From Pseudomonas sp. GV071 (GTDB lineage Bacteria > Pseudomonadota > Gammaproteobacteria > Pseudomonadales > Pseudomonadaceae), in contig NZ_QAOJ01000001.1 of assembly GCF_003050835.1 (NCBI RefSeq), positions 434,001-498,000 on the forward strand: a DNA stretch of 64,000 bases, in the 5' to 3' direction. Shown here one piece after another: positions 33,350-41,708 of this stretch. Numbering within the stretch: the stretch's first letter is position 1; each line of letters opens with the position of its first letter. Both the position numbers and the translations under genes were made by a program. The notes beneath the pieces were generated by a model. The model worked only from the letters and a program-made list of their open reading frames with translations, was not told where the DNA came from and did no database searches.

Positions 33350-34750
33350 ATGAGCAATTACGATGTAGTGGTGATCGGTGGCGGGCCCGGCGGCTATAAC
33401 GCGGCCATTCGTGCCGGCCAGTTGGGCCTCAAGGTAGCCTGCGTGGAGGGCCGTGAGACGTTGGGCGGCACCTGCCTGAATGTTGGCTGCATGCCCTCGA
33501 AGGCGCTGCTGCATGCGTCGGAACTCTACGAAGCGGCCGTAGGGCCGGAGTTCGCCAAGCTGGGTATCGAGGTCAAACCCAGCCTCAATCTGGCGCAGAT
33601 GATGAAGCAGAAGGACGAAAGCGTGACCACCCTGACCAAGGGCATCGAGTTTCTGTTTCGCAAGAACAAAGCCGAATGGATCAAGGGCTGGGGGCGCATC
33701 GACGGGCCGGGCAAAGTAGTGGTGAAGGCCGCCGATGGCAGCGAGCAGGTGCTGACCGCCAAGGACATTGTCATCGCCACCGGCTCGGAGCCAACGCCCT
33801 TGCCAGGGGTGACTATCGATAACAAACGTATCCTCGACTCCACGGGCGCGCTGTCACTGCCTGAAGTACCCAAGCACCTAGTGGTGGTCGGTGCGGGCGT
33901 CATCGGCCTCGAGTTGGGCTCGGTATGGCGGCGACTGGGCAGCGAAGTGACGGTGGTGGAATACCTCGACCGCATCTGCCCCGGTCTGGACCTGGAAACC
34001 GGCAAAACCTTCCAGCGCTCGCTGGCCAAACAGGGCTTCAACTTCAAGCTCGGCAGCAAGGTCAGCAGCGCCAAGGCCACCGCCAAAGGCGTGACACTGG
34101 AGATCGAACCGGCCGCTGGCGGTGAAAAAGAAACCCTCAAGGCCGACTATGTGCTGGTGGCCATCGGCCGTCGGCCGTTCACTCAAGGGCTGGGCCTGGA
34201 AACCGTCGGCATCACGCCGGACAAACGCGGCATGCTGGAAAACCAGAAACACCGTTCCGGGGTGCCGGGCATCTGGATTATCGGCGATGTCACCTCTGGG
34301 CCGATGCTGGCGCACAAGGCCGAAGACGAGGCGATTGCCTGCATCGAGCAGATCGTCGGCAAGGCCGGTGAAGTGAACTACGCGTTGATCCCCAGCGTGA
34401 TCTACACCAAGCCGGAAGTGGCCACGGTGGGTAAGACCGAGGAGCAATTGAAGGCGGAAGGGCGTGCCTACAAAGTCGGAAAATTCCCCTTTGCCGGTAA
34501 CAGCCGGGCGAAGATCAACCACGAGAGCGAAGGCTTCGTGAAGGTCCTGGCTGATGAGCGCACGGACGAAGTTCTAGGCGTGCACCTGATCGGTCCGAGT
34601 GTCAGCGAACTGATTGGCGAATACTGCGTGGCCATGGAGTTTGCTGCTTCGGCCGAAGACATCGCGCTCACCTGCCACCCGCACCCGACCCGTTCAGAAG
34701 CCTTGCGCCAGGCCGCCATGAACGTTGATGGCTGGGCCATGCAGGCCTGA
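33350..34750 (+). CDS. lpd: Dihydrolipoyl dehydrogenase
   Basis: 466-residue FAD disulfide oxidoreductase from ATG 33350, with AAGGAGAG upstream. FAD-binding GGGPGGYNAAI, redox-active pair C42-x4-C47 in GGTCLNVGCMPSKALL, NAD-binding GAGVIGLELGSVW, and the C-terminal catalytic HPHPTRSE are all present. Sequence is closest to the P. aeruginosa lpd3 type, which is not encoded with a 2-oxoacid dehydrogenase complex; none is next to it here either. It may serve the glycine cleavage system or a spare role. Confidence 0.92.
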   Translation: MSNYDVVVIGGGPGGYNAAIRAGQLGLKVACVEGRETLGGTCLNVGCMPSKALLHASELYEAAVGPEFAKLGIEVKPSLNLAQMMKQKDESVTTLTKGIEFLFRKNKAEWIKGWGRIDGPGKVVVKAADGSEQVLTAKDIVIATGSEPTPLPGVTIDNKRILDSTGALSLPEVPKHLVVVGAGVIGLELGSVWRRLGSEVTVVEYLDRICPGLDLETGKTFQRSLAKQGFNFKLGSKVSSAKATAKGVTLEIEPAAGGEKETLKADYVLVAIGRRPFTQGLGLETVGITPDKRGMLENQKHRSGVPGIWIIGDVTSGPMLAHKAEDEAIACIEQIVGKAGEVNYALIPSVIYTKPEVATVGKTEEQLKAEGRAYKVGKFPFAGNSRAKINHESEGFVKVLADERTDEVLGVHLIGPSVSELIGEYCVAMEFAASAEDIALTCHPHPTRSEALRQAAMNVDGWAMQA

Positions 34751-34779
34751 CCCGTTCGATAAAACCTGCACTTGCCGCT

Positions 34780-34824
34780 GCGCTCGCGGACTAAAGGCTC
34801 ATCAGCCTTTTTACCCGCGAGCGC
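34780..34824 (+). terminator. Nested hairpins between lpd and the AI-2E permease gene
   Basis: An inner hairpin AAAGGCT-CATC-AGCCTTTTT (34793-34812) looks like an intrinsic terminator for lpd. It is enclosed by an outer 10-bp perfect repeat, GCGCTCGCGG (34780-34789) with CCGCGAGCGC (34815-34824), whose right arm abuts the next start codon at 34827. The outer stem could mask that gene's ribosome-binding region. Confidence 0.6.
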
Positions 34825-34826
34825 CC

Positions 34827-35888
34827 ATGGTTAACCCCGATTTCGAGAACAAGCTGTTTCTGGCCTTGCTGGTGCTGGTCACCCTGGCATTCGGCTGGAT
34901 TCTATTGCCGTATTACGGCGCGGTGTTCTGGGCGATTGTCCTGGCGGTCCTGTTCAGCCCGCTGCAGCGCTGGCTGGCGCGGCGACATAACAGTTCGCGC
35001 AACCTGACGGCGTTGACCACGCTGCTGATCTGCCTGTGCATTGCCATCTTGCCGGTGGTGTTCACCACGGCGTTGCTGATCCAGGAAGCTGGTGAACTGT
35101 ACAAGCGCATCGAAAGCGGCGAGGTCGATATCGGCGCTTATATGTATGAGATGAAACGCCATTTGCCGACCTTTGTGCAGACGCAGATGGACCGCTTCGG
35201 CATGGGCAGCTTCACCGGTATCAAAGACAAGGCCATTACCGGCGCCATGCAGGGCAGTCAGGCAGTGGCCAGCCAGGCGTTCACTCTGGGGCAGAACACT
35301 TTCGAGTTTCTGATCAGCTTCGGCATCATGCTGTATCTGCTGTTCTTCTTTCTGCGCGACGGCCAGGAATTGGTGCGCCGCATCCGTATGGCGATCCCGC
35401 TGAATGAAGGCCAGAAGCGTCGGTTGCAGCTGCGTTTTACCCGTGTGGTGCGCGCCACAGTCAAAGGCAACGTGCTGGTGGCCGTCACCCAGGGTGCGTT
35501 GGGTGGCTTGGCGTTCTGGTTTCTCGGCATCACCAGTCCGTTGTTATGGGCGGTGCTGATGGCGTTCCTGTCGTTATTGCCGGCGGTGGGCGGCGGTATC
35601 GTCTGGGTGCCGGTGGCGGTGTACTTTCTCGCCACCGGGGCGATTTGGCAGGGCGTGGCGCTAACCCTCTTCGGGGTGTTGGTGATCGGCATGGTCGACA
35701 ACGTATTGCGGCCGATTCTGGTGGGGCGCGACACGCAGATGCCGGACTACATGATCCTGCTCTCGACCCTCGGTGGCCTGACCATCTTTGGCCTCAATGG
35801 CTTTGTCATCGGCCCGCTGATTGCCGCGTTGTTTCTGTCCTGCTGGAGCATCTTCACCAGCAGCCGTCAGACGGTGCGACTGCCCTGA
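34827..35888 (+). CDS. AI-2E transporter family (PerM-like) permease
   Basis: 353 residues from ATG 34827, the first start after the lpd terminator; no good Shine-Dalgarno is visible because the upstream bases are in a palindrome. About eight hydrophobic segments with the family stretch AILFSPLQRW near the N-terminus, and GIVWVPVAVYFLATG and VDNVLRPILVGRDTQMPD near the C-terminus. The name derives from a proposed autoinducer-2 exporter; many members are likely ion-driven exporters. Substrate unknown. Confidence 0.85.
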   Translation: MVNPDFENKLFLALLVLVTLAFGWILLPYYGAVFWAIVLAVLFSPLQRWLARRHNSSRNLTALTTLLICLCIAILPVVFTTALLIQEAGELYKRIESGEVDIGAYMYEMKRHLPTFVQTQMDRFGMGSFTGIKDKAITGAMQGSQAVASQAFTLGQNTFEFLISFGIMLYLLFFFLRDGQELVRRIRMAIPLNEGQKRRLQLRFTRVVRATVKGNVLVAVTQGALGGLAFWFLGITSPLLWAVLMAFLSLLPAVGGGIVWVPVAVYFLATGAIWQGVALTLFGVLVIGMVDNVLRPILVGRDTQMPDYMILLSTLGGLTIFGLNGFVIGPLIAALFLSCWSIFTSSRQTVRLP

Positions 35889-36011
35889 ATAGTCCTGCCG
35901 AACGGGTCTGCATATTAAGGAATTTCCCTACATAACCAGCCCCTTGCTCCTGCATTAACGGTGCACTTCTCCGCGCAATCTGGCGACCTTCTTCGGTTGT
36001 AGGGGGGCGCC

Positions 36012-37055
36012 ATGCCATTGATCATTTCCAAACTGCTGCCGGGAGCCACGGCTGTGGCCGGCACTGTTCTGCGCACGTCTTTTCAGCGTGTCGCGCTCGA
36101 CTCATTGCCATTCGGCCTGGGCACTCAGCGTCCGGCCAGCACCTTCGACCCGCTACCTTCTCTGCTGATTAGCGTGGTCATTCCCACCTACAACTATGGC
36201 CACCTGTTGCCCCGCGCCCTGGATTCCGTATTGGTGCAGTGGGCCGATGACATCGAGCTGCTGGTCGTTAACGATGGCTCCGAGGACAACACGGCCGAAG
36301 TCCTTCACGGCTATGTCGAATGTTATGGGGCGCGGGTACAGGTGATCCAGCAAGCCAATCAAGGCGCTGCCAGTGCCCGTAACTGTGGCATTGCCGCCGC
36401 TCAAGGTCGCTACGTTCTGCTGCTGGACGCCGATGACGAGTTGCTGCCAAAAGCTTTCGCCACCTTGCGTCAGGTGTTGGCGGCCAACCCACGGGTGGCG
36501 ATGGTGCTCGGCGCGCAGCTGTCGATAAGTGCCAATGGCAATCAACGCCTGCGCTTACCCACGCCGGTGCAGGGCTCGGCGTTGCAGCGCTGTCAGCGTT
36601 ATTTGCTGGATAAAACCATCGCCATTTCCCATAGCCGCTCGCTGTTTCGCCGCGACTTGCTGTTGCAGCGGCCGTATCCGCAAACGCTATGCAGCGGCGA
36701 GGACATACCGGTGTTTGCCTACGTGCTGGTGAGCGGCGCCGTCGCCACTACGTCTGAGCCGCTGGCACGGGTGCATAAACACGCCGACAGCTTGCGGCAT
36801 AACCGTGACGACGAAGAGGCGGTTGCCGAGCGCATGCTGCGCGAAGTGTTTGCTCACTTACCCGACAGTTGCCAATGCTTGCGCCAGCGTTACGCCGCCC
36901 AGCGCTATCTTTCCTTGTTTCGCGCGGCCATCCTGAGCGGTGACCGTGCCGCTGCATTTGGCTTCTTTCGCCAGGCCTTTAAGTTGAGCCCGCTACACAC
37001 GCTGCGCCCCAGGTACGTGAGCAAGCTGCTGCGCTTGGGACTTGGGTGGCGCTGA
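36012..37055 (+). CDS. Family 2 glycosyltransferase
   Basis: 347 residues starting after a GGGGGG-containing leader. The GT-A domain begins at about residue 52 (LISVVIPTYNYGHLLPRALDSV), with the nucleotide-sugar segment VVNDGSEDNT and the metal-binding DxD in LLLDADDELLP. A 50-residue N-terminal extension precedes it. It adds a sugar from a nucleotide donor to a cell-surface glycan. The stop shares a base with the start of the next glycosyltransferase, so the three genes 36012-38881 form one transcript. Confidence 0.87.
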   Translation: MPLIISKLLPGATAVAGTVLRTSFQRVALDSLPFGLGTQRPASTFDPLPSLLISVVIPTYNYGHLLPRALDSVLVQWADDIELLVVNDGSEDNTAEVLHGYVECYGARVQVIQQANQGAASARNCGIAAAQGRYVLLLDADDELLPKAFATLRQVLAANPRVAMVLGAQLSISANGNQRLRLPTPVQGSALQRCQRYLLDKTIAISHSRSLFRRDLLLQRPYPQTLCSGEDIPVFAYVLVSGAVATTSEPLARVHKHADSLRHNRDDEEAVAERMLREVFAHLPDSCQCLRQRYAAQRYLSLFRAAILSGDRAAAFGFFRQAFKLSPLHTLRPRYVSKLLRLGLGWR

Positions 37056-38011
37056 TGCGGGTGCTGGTGCTGACCGCTGCTGAGCGTCTGCCGGACCTGA
37101 GTGCGATGTATCGCTACCTCGGCCGCCATCTGCAGCTTGAGCTGCTGGTGCTGAACAAAGTTCAGCAGCGCGGTTTACGACGTACCTTGGCAGGCGTGCA
37201 GTGGCAGCAGTTCGAGCGGGTGTTGCTCGACCTGCCGTTTCGCAACATTCACCAGCAAAGTGGCTTTCTCGCTACCCTCGAAGGTTTGGTGATTTACGAG
37301 GAGGACGCTTACCAGAACTACCTGCCGGGAGCTCGGCGCTGCGGACAGTTTCTGCGCTTCTACCGCCGCCTGCCGCACGCGCGCGTAGTGGTCACCGGGG
37401 CCTTACTGGCTGAGCGTTTGCGCGCCGATGGGGTGGCGGTGAGTTTCCTGGCCAAGGGTTTTGATCCGTCGCGCTTGTTCGTCGAACCGGGGCCGCGGGA
37501 TATCGAGTTGGCGTTTATCGGTCGTACCGCCAGCAGCACCTATGCACCGCGCAAGGCGCTGCTGCAGGAACTCGCCGGCTGCGAGCCGCTGCAAGTGTTA
37601 CGCACCGAGCCAGGGGAGGCGTACCGGCGCATGCTCAATCGCGTTCAGATATTTGTGAGTGCCGACCTTGGGTTGCATGAATACATGGCCAAGAGCTTCG
37701 AGGCGATGGCCTGCGGCTGCGTGGTGCTGGCGTGGCGGCAAGCGGCGGAGGAGGCTGCCATCGGCTTGGAGGAGGGCAAGCACCTGCTGCTGTACAGTTC
37801 TCTCGACGAGTTGCGTCGGCACCTGGCGCGTATGCGCCGCGAGCCTGCGTTGGCTCAGGCGCTCGGGCAAAACGGTCGGGTTTTCGTCGAGCAACACCTG
37901 AGTTACGAACACCTCGCCGCCGGGCTAAGCCAGGTGTTGCAAGAGCCAACCTTGCCCTATGTGGCTCCGGCGCGCTGGCGCTGGTGGTGGTCGCGCAGGA
38001 GCTGGGCCTGA
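37055..38011 (+). CDS. GT-B-fold glycosyltransferase (CgeB-like)
   Basis: 318 residues from ATG 37055 (GTG 37046 is an alternative). No GT-A motif; the C-terminal half has the family 1/4-like donor-site segment EYMAKSFEAMACGCVVLAWR with an E-x7-type motif and ends in the HLSYEHLAAGL helix typical of GT-B enzymes and CgeB-like proteins. Donor and acceptor are not predictable. Middle gene of the three-gene glycosyltransferase unit; 3 nt separate it from the next. Confidence 0.8.
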   Translation: MRVLVLTAAERLPDLSAMYRYLGRHLQLELLVLNKVQQRGLRRTLAGVQWQQFERVLLDLPFRNIHQQSGFLATLEGLVIYEEDAYQNYLPGARRCGQFLRFYRRLPHARVVVTGALLAERLRADGVAVSFLAKGFDPSRLFVEPGPRDIELAFIGRTASSTYAPRKALLQELAGCEPLQVLRTEPGEAYRRMLNRVQIFVSADLGLHEYMAKSFEAMACGCVVLAWRQAAEEAAIGLEEGKHLLLYSSLDELRRHLARMRREPALAQALGQNGRVFVEQHLSYEHLAAGLSQVLQEPTLPYVAPARWRWWWSRRSWA

Positions 38012-38014
38012 GTC

Positions 38015-38881
38015 ATGGCAGACCTCGCACAACCGCTGGTAAGCGTGATTATCGCGTCGTACAACCATGCGCCTTACATCGAGGCGAGCATCGCCAGCGT
38101 TCTGGAGCAGACCTATCCGGCCATTGAGCTGTTGGTGGTTGACGATGGTTCGAGCGACGACAGTGTTGGCCGTATAAAGCGTCTGCAAGCGATTCACGGC
38201 TTCGACTTTCGTACCCAAGCCAATCAAGGCCTGTCCCGTACATTAAATGCCGCTGTGGCGCGCGCCAGCGGCAGGCTTATCGTGCCCTTCGGTTCTGATG
38301 ATGTGATGTTGCCGGAACGGATTGGTCGCCAGGTTGACTACCTGCAAGGCAAAGCCGAAGTGGGGATCTGCGCAGGGGGTATTCGACACATTGATGCCCA
38401 AGGGCGGCTCCTAGGTACCCCCCGATCGTTGCCATGGCGCCGGCTCGATTTCGACGACATTTTTCTTCATCGTCAGCCCGGTGCGCCCGCCGCCACCCTG
38501 ATGTTTCGCCGTGAAGCGTTGCAGGAAGTGGGCGGGTTCGACCCGCAGATTCGCCTCGAAGACTTACTCATCGAGCTGAAGATCACCCGCGCTGGTTATG
38601 TAATCGACGTGCTTCCCGAGGTGCTTGCGTTGTATCGCGTGCACCCGAGCAATACCTACAAGAACCATCCGTTTATGCTCGATAATGTGTTACGTACCTA
38701 CGCGCAGTTCAGCGATCACCCAGCGTACCGACAGGTGTGCCAGCGTTTTCGTAATTCGATGTTCCTCAAGGTCGCGCGCCATGACAAACAATTGGCTCGA
38801 AAGCTACTGAGGGAACTCTCCTGGCGCGACTGGGATAGCAAAACCCTACGTGGATTAGTACGCCTGTTATTGCCTGGGTAA
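38015..38881 (+). CDS. Family 2 glycosyltransferase
   Basis: 288 residues with the GT-A fold from the start: VSVIIASYNHAPYIEASIAS, VVDDGSSDDS, and the DxD-type site in IVPFGSDDVMLP. The acceptor-site helix ends around RLEDLLIELKI. It is shorter than the first GT2 of the cluster and lacks an extension. Last gene of the unit; its final 15 nt overlap the end of the convergent ligase/polymerase-like gene, so the two transcripts collide here without an obvious terminator. Confidence 0.87.
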   Translation: MADLAQPLVSVIIASYNHAPYIEASIASVLEQTYPAIELLVVDDGSSDDSVGRIKRLQAIHGFDFRTQANQGLSRTLNAAVARASGRLIVPFGSDDVMLPERIGRQVDYLQGKAEVGICAGGIRHIDAQGRLLGTPRSLPWRRLDFDDIFLHRQPGAPAATLMFRREALQEVGGFDPQIRLEDLLIELKITRAGYVIDVLPEVLALYRVHPSNTYKNHPFMLDNVLRTYAQFSDHPAYRQVCQRFRNSMFLKVARHDKQLARKLLRELSWRDWDSKTLRGLVRLLLPG

Positions 38882-40036
38882 GGTGCGCGGATGGGTGGCG
38901 GCCAGCAGTGCCAGCGGAATCCAAAGCAGAAACCAGTGTTCTTTGGGCCGTGAGAAAAATGCACTGCCTTCGGTTAAACCCGCCGCCAGGCCGAACACCA
39001 CCAGGGTCGAGGCCAGCAACACGTCGTTGCGCTGGCGTTGCTGCCAGGCATGCCTGAGGGCGTAGGTATAGAGCGCCATCCACAGGCCCAAGCCGATCAA
39101 CCCTCCAGAAAACAACACTCCCAGTTCAATGTTATGGGTGTCCGCCAGTGGTTGCTCCAGGCCCGGCACTGCAAACACCTGCGGGTGACTCAGCCCGAGT
39201 CCGAACCACCAATGGCCATCCAGTTGCCGGAGCACTTCCAGCCAGATCGCCGGGCGATAGGACAGGCCTCGATCAAGCAGACCGTGCGTTGGTTGCAGCA
39301 CCTGCCAGAGCAGGGCGATGGCCAGCGCTGCGCCATACAGCAACCACAGCCGTTTGCGCCATTGCACCAGGGTCAACCACAGCAACGAGGCGGCAATTGC
39401 CACTAACGGTGTGCGCGAGCCGGTCAGCAGTAGGAAGAGCCCTAGCGGTGCCAGCGCTAGGAGGGGGCGCCAGGCCCAGGGAGAAGGTTGCTGGTGCCAG
39501 CGCACCAGCCAATACACGCAAAAAAATCCAAACACATGGGCGCTGAGCAAGGGGTTGTACAGCGCGCCGTAACCCGGCAAACGACCGCCTTCGTCGCGAT
39601 AGAGGTAGTAGGTGATCGAAGCCAGTGCACAGAGCACAGCAACCCAGGCGCTCCACTCGGTCATCCGTTCCAGGCGCGGCTGATTGTGCTCGGCCAGCAA
39701 CACCGCAGCGACCAGCAACACGCCGATATACAGCGGCCGTTTGCTCATGCTTAGCCAGGAGTCGTCACTGCCTGCCCAGGTCACCGACAGCAGCATGTAG
39801 GCGGCAAACAACAGAAACAGCTGCAGTAACCGCACCTGCCGCAGTAGCGCAAGGCAGCCAGGCTGAAGCAGCACCACCAGCAGGGTTGGTGTGGCCAGGC
39901 TGAGGTAATAGAGCTGGTGATAGACGCTGCGATCACCGATCCAGAACATGCCGCTGAGCGTGGCGAACCAGCCAAGAGGCAGGCAGTAGTTGAGGATAAA
40001 GTGGCTGACGGTTTGGCGGTTGAAGAAGAGGGTCAT
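38867..40036 (-). CDS. O-antigen ligase / polymerase (WaaL-Wzy-like) membrane protein
   Basis: 389 residues, about ten to eleven hydrophobic segments. The Wzy_C/O-antigen ligase features are visible: TGSRTPLVAIAASLLW, and the large periplasmic loop with the GLGLSHPQVF and DTHNIELGVLFSGGLIG segments (conserved histidine in THN). Such proteins join polymer to lipid A-core or polymerise repeats in the inner membrane. It faces three glycosyltransferases, with which it probably builds one surface glycan. It lacks a codirectional partner; next on its strand is nuoN, beyond a terminator. Confidence 0.85.
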   Translation of the reverse strand: MTLFFNRQTVSHFILNYCLPLGWFATLSGMFWIGDRSVYHQLYYLSLATPTLLVVLLQPGCLALLRQVRLLQLFLLFAAYMLLSVTWAGSDDSWLSMSKRPLYIGVLLVAAVLLAEHNQPRLERMTEWSAWVAVLCALASITYYLYRDEGGRLPGYGALYNPLLSAHVFGFFCVYWLVRWHQQPSPWAWRPLLALAPLGLFLLLTGSRTPLVAIAASLLWLTLVQWRKRLWLLYGAALAIALLWQVLQPTHGLLDRGLSYRPAIWLEVLRQLDGHWWFGLGLSHPQVFAVPGLEQPLADTHNIELGVLFSGGLIGLGLWMALYTYALRHAWQQRQRNDVLLASTLVVFGLAAGLTEGSAFFSRPKEHWFLLWIPLALLAATHPRTLPRQ

Positions 40037-40194
40037 GGCGTATTGGAGCGGGGCTGAGGGAGCGCAAAATTACGGGACTCACGCGCAAAAGGACACCTGA
40101 AAGACGCTTTGAAATTTCTGAGGAAATGGGGCAGGGCGCGCCCTCACCTCCACGCGAGGATATGGGGAGTTCCAGCGCAAACGCCACGCCCACA

Positions 40195-40223
40195 AAAAAG
40201 CCCGGCATATAGCCGGGCTTTTT
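40195..40223 (-). terminator. Intrinsic terminator of the nuo operon
   Basis: AAAAAGCCCGGC (40195-40206) pairs with GCCGGGCTTTTT (40212-40223) around a 5-nt loop, 15 nt after the nuoN stop. The A/T tracts on both sides suggest it also blocks transcription entering from the other direction. Confidence 0.9.
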
Positions 40224-40237
40224 CTTCGCAACAGACC

Positions 40238-41707
40238 TTAGTGAACCAAGGCCATGGTCGCGTTCTGTACCAGTTCCAGTAACGGTTGCGGGTACACGCC
40301 GAGCACGAAGGCCAGTGCGGCAACGGCCAACAACATCACGCCACCGGTGCGTTGGCCCCAGTTGAACGGTGCATCGTGTCGATGCAGGTTCGGCTCGACC
40401 AGGAACAGGGTGACCATCACGCGCAGGTAGTAGAACACGCCAATCGCGCTGCCCAGCACCATGGCCGCCAGTAGCCACCATTGATGGGATTCGACACCGA
40501 CCATGATCACGTAGAACTTGCCGATAAAGCCGGAGGTCAGCGGAATACCCGCCAGCGACAGCATCATCACGGTGAGCACGGCGGTCAGGTACGGACGGCG
40601 CCAGAACAGGCCGCGGTATTCGTACAGCGCGTCGGCGTCGCGGCCGCTGTACGGCGTCGACATCAATGTGATCACACCGAAGGCACCCAGGCTGGTCAGC
40701 ACGTAAGTGGCCAGGTACACGCCAACCGCTTCCACGGCCAGGCCCTTGCCGGCGATCACGGCGATCAGCAGGTAACCGAAGTGGGCGATGGAGGAGTAAC
40801 CGAGCAGACGCTTGAGGTTGTTCTGCAGCAGTGCCAGCAAGTTACCGACCAGAATCGACGCCACGGCGATCACCGACAGCACGGTGGTCAGCAGACCTTC
40901 GTTGGCGGCCGGGGAGAGCAGGAACAGGCGCACCATCACCACAAACACGGCGACTTTACTGGCGGTGGCCAGGAAGGCCGCAACCGGTGCCGGGGCACCT
41001 TCGTATACGTCCGGCGTCCACAAGTGGAACGGTACCAGCGACAGTTTGAATGCCAGACCTACCAGCATCATGCCCAGACCGAGTTGCGCCATGGCGCTTT
41101 GTACGCCGGTGGCGGCCAGCTTGGCGCCGATGCCGGTGAAGCTCAGGGTGCCGGCGTCGGCGTACAGCAGGGCCATACCGAACAGCAGGAAGGCGGAGCC
41201 GGCGGCAGACAGCACCATGTATTTGATACCGGCTTCCAGCGAACGCTTGTTGAAGAAGGCGTAGGCGACCATGCCATACACCGGCACCGACAGCAGTTCC
41301 AGGCCGATGAACAAACCGGCCAGGTGCTGCGCGCAGACCAGCACGATAGCGCCGGCTGCAGCCAGCAGAATCAGCAGGTACAGCTCGTCGCGGTTGCCCG
41401 GGAAGCCAACCTTGTCGTCACCCATGTAGGCGTGCACCAGGGTTACGCAGGCCAGGGTGGCGACCAGGATCAGGCCGATGTAGAAGTTGGCGAAGTTGTC
41501 CACCAGCAGCAGGCTGGTGACTGCCAGCGGCGTGGCTTTGACGGCCGGGATGATCGCTAGCAGAGCCAGGTTCAGACCAAGGCCCGAGAGCACGAAGGTC
41601 TGGCTGTGGTTACGGCGCCAGGCGATTGCCAGCATCACCACCACGATGGTGGCGCAAACCACCAGCAGCGGCAGCAGGGCGAGCAGATGTTGAGTCGTGA
41701 ATTCCAT
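40238..41707 (-). CDS. nuoN: NuoN, NADH-quinone oxidoreductase subunit N
   Basis: 489 residues from ATG 41707, one base after the nuoM stop. Antiporter-like proton-pumping subunit of complex I (Mrp family), about fourteen membrane segments. The conserved proton-path segments GLELLSVPVYGMVAYA, KLSLVPFHLWTPDVYEGAP (key lysine) and LLGYSSIAHFGYLLI are present. The frame is open a further 20 codons upstream, but that part overlaps nuoM. Last gene of the operon, followed by a terminator. Confidence 0.96.
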   Translation of the reverse strand: MEFTTQHLLALLPLLVVCATIVVVMLAIAWRRNHSQTFVLSGLGLNLALLAIIPAVKATPLAVTSLLLVDNFANFYIGLILVATLACVTLVHAYMGDDKVGFPGNRDELYLLILLAAAGAIVLVCAQHLAGLFIGLELLSVPVYGMVAYAFFNKRSLEAGIKYMVLSAAGSAFLLFGMALLYADAGTLSFTGIGAKLAATGVQSAMAQLGLGMMLVGLAFKLSLVPFHLWTPDVYEGAPAPVAAFLATASKVAVFVVMVRLFLLSPAANEGLLTTVLSVIAVASILVGNLLALLQNNLKRLLGYSSIAHFGYLLIAVIAGKGLAVEAVGVYLATYVLTSLGAFGVITLMSTPYSGRDADALYEYRGLFWRRPYLTAVLTVMMLSLAGIPLTSGFIGKFYVIMVGVESHQWWLLAAMVLGSAIGVFYYLRVMVTLFLVEPNLHRHDAPFNWGQRTGGVMLLAVAALAFVLGVYPQPLLELVQNATMALVH

Positions 41708-41708
41708 A

